Below are positions 63,134 to 64,000 of a stretch of DNA of 64,000 bases, one piece after another. Each line of letters starts with the position of its first letter. Position 1 is the stretch's first letter. Made by a program: the position numbers and the translations under genes. The stretch spans positions 62,001 through 126,000 of the forward strand of contig NZ_PQCF01000018.1 in assembly GCF_002964765.1 (NCBI RefSeq). Reading direction: 5' to 3'. The notes under the pieces are model-generated. The model had not been told where the DNA came from, did not search any database, and was given only the letters and a program-made list of their open reading frames with translations. This DNA is from Pseudoalteromonas sp. T1lg88. Its GTDB lineage: Bacteria > Pseudomonadota > Gammaproteobacteria > Enterobacterales > Alteromonadaceae.

Positions 63134-64000
63134 TAAGGGTCATTGTCGGCGTTGTATTGCTGGCGTTAGTACTTACTTCTGCTGGATATTATCAATTGCG
63201 TCAAGCCATGCTAGCGCCCTTTAATATTGAGCACACCCAATTAGTTGAAATTCCAAGCGGCACTGGTTTCAACCAGTTATGCCGTCAGTGGCAGCAAAAA
63301 CAATGGGTCGAAGAGTGTTGGCCGCTGCAGGTGCTCGCCAAGCTCGATCCCACTCTGACCGATTTAAAAGCCGGCGTGTATCAGTTGGTACCGGGCACAG
63401 CGCTTGGTGCCTTTAGACAGATAAGTCAGGGTCAGGAGCATGAATTCAGCTTCACCATTATCGAAGGTGACAACCTGCGTCAGGTATTGGCACGATTGGC
63501 CCAGTCCGCATATGTGAGCGCGCCATTGCAATGGGGCGATAGCTTTATCGACCAGCCCTTGGATGAGCGTTTCGAGGGTAAGTTGTTCCCCGACACCTAT
63601 CATTACCATGCTCATGAAGATGCCGAGCAGATCCTAATGCGCGCCTACAATAAAATGGAATCGCAGTTAGCCCAGATCTGGCAGCAACGTGACGAGAGCA
63701 CGCCACTGAAAAGCGCTTATGAAGCCTTGATCTTGGCGTCTATTATTGAAAAGGAAACCGGTGTGGCCGGCGAGCGCGCCTTGATTGCATCCGTGTTCGT
63801 AAATCGTTTAAACAAGGGTATGCGTTTGCAAACGGATCCCACAGTGATCTATGGGATCGGTCCGGATTTCGATGGCAATATTACCCGTGCCCATTTACGC
63901 CAGACGACGCCTTACAATACCTACCGTATCCATGGCCTGCCGCCGACGCCTATTGCCATGCCATCGCGCAAAGCGCTCTTAGCAGCTGTGCAACCGGCAC
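63130..64000 (+). CDS. mltG: Endolytic transglycosylase MltG (YceG), 3' partial
   Basis: Inner-membrane enzyme that cuts nascent peptidoglycan strands and sets their length. Start overlaps the pabC stop (ATGA). N-terminal membrane helix (~2-20), LysM-like region (~40-100) and the YceG domain with the catalytic Glu in LASIIEKETGVAGERALIAS. The frame is open to the end of the window, so the C-terminus is missing. Confidence 0.95.
   Translation, partial: MIRVIVGVVLLALVLTSAGYYQLRQAMLAPFNIEHTQLVEIPSGTGFNQLCRQWQQKQWVEECWPLQVLAKLDPTLTDLKAGVYQLVPGTALGAFRQISQGQEHEFSFTIIEGDNLRQVLARLAQSAYVSAPLQWGDSFIDQPLDERFEGKLFPDTYHYHAHEDAEQILMRAYNKMESQLAQIWQQRDESTPLKSAYEALILASIIEKETGVAGERALIASVFVNRLNKGMRLQTDPTVIYGIGPDFDGNITRAHLRQTTPYNTYRIHGLPPTPIAMPSRKALLAAVQPA

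Overview
This is a 64-kb chromosomal stretch of a gammaproteobacterium, most likely a marine Alteromonadales-type organism (Shewanella/Ferrimonas/Pseudoalteromonas grade). That placement is an inference from gene order and protein resemblance: ruvCAB next to tol-pal, cmoAB, yejKLM, rne-rluC and the rpmF-plsX-fab cluster. Most of the window is housekeeping sequence. Two blocks are clearly acquired and more AT-rich.

Layout. 1-3.9 kb: a KefB/C-type antiporter (cut by the window start), a patatin-like phospholipase and a frameshifted DUF3014 gene. 4.1-4.3 kb: the 4.5S (SRP) RNA gene ffs. 4,303-11,331: a complete but gutted Tn7-like transposon sitting 12 bp past ffs. It has matching ends made of repeated TnsB-type sites, a perfect 5-bp target duplication (TCTTC), an N-terminal tnsA fragment of the type I-F3 CRISPR-associated kind, and one orphan type I-F-like CRISPR repeat. 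Its cargo is a TetR-controlled RND efflux pair plus an integron gene cassette. 11,332-12,883: a second, more decayed copy, with another orphan repeat, two more integron cassettes and a second left end. No integrase of the integron type, no tnsB/tnsC/tniQ and no cas gene is present.

12.9-34 kb: a zinc-ribbon membrane protein; a TonB-like/sigma/anti-sigma operon; DUF3108-purN-purM; cmoA-cmoB; aspS; ruvCAB; a probable unannotated small RNA; the tolQRAB-pal-cpoB operon; five tRNA-Lys genes; nadA; tRNA-Ser.

34,059-41,109: an integrative island inserted at the 3' end of tRNA-Ser(GGA). It is bounded by 29-bp direct repeats and carries its own tyrosine integrase, a serine resolvase, a DUF2971 gene, a frameshifted zinc-finger gene and two unrecognised small genes.

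41.6-64 kb: an AraC-type regulator with an amidohydrolase, a LysR regulator, aceK, a DUF4124 gene, a shortened YejM-like protein with yejL and yejK, rne, rluC, a HAD phosphatase, maf (yceF), yceD-rpmF-plsX-fabD-fabG-acpP-fabF, pabC and mltG (cut by the window end).

The most interesting object is the ffs-targeted Tn7/I-F3-like pair. It looks like a CRISPR-guided transposon that lost its transposition and guide machinery but kept its ends, one guide-array repeat and an efflux/integron cargo, and was later or earlier joined by a sibling at the same site.
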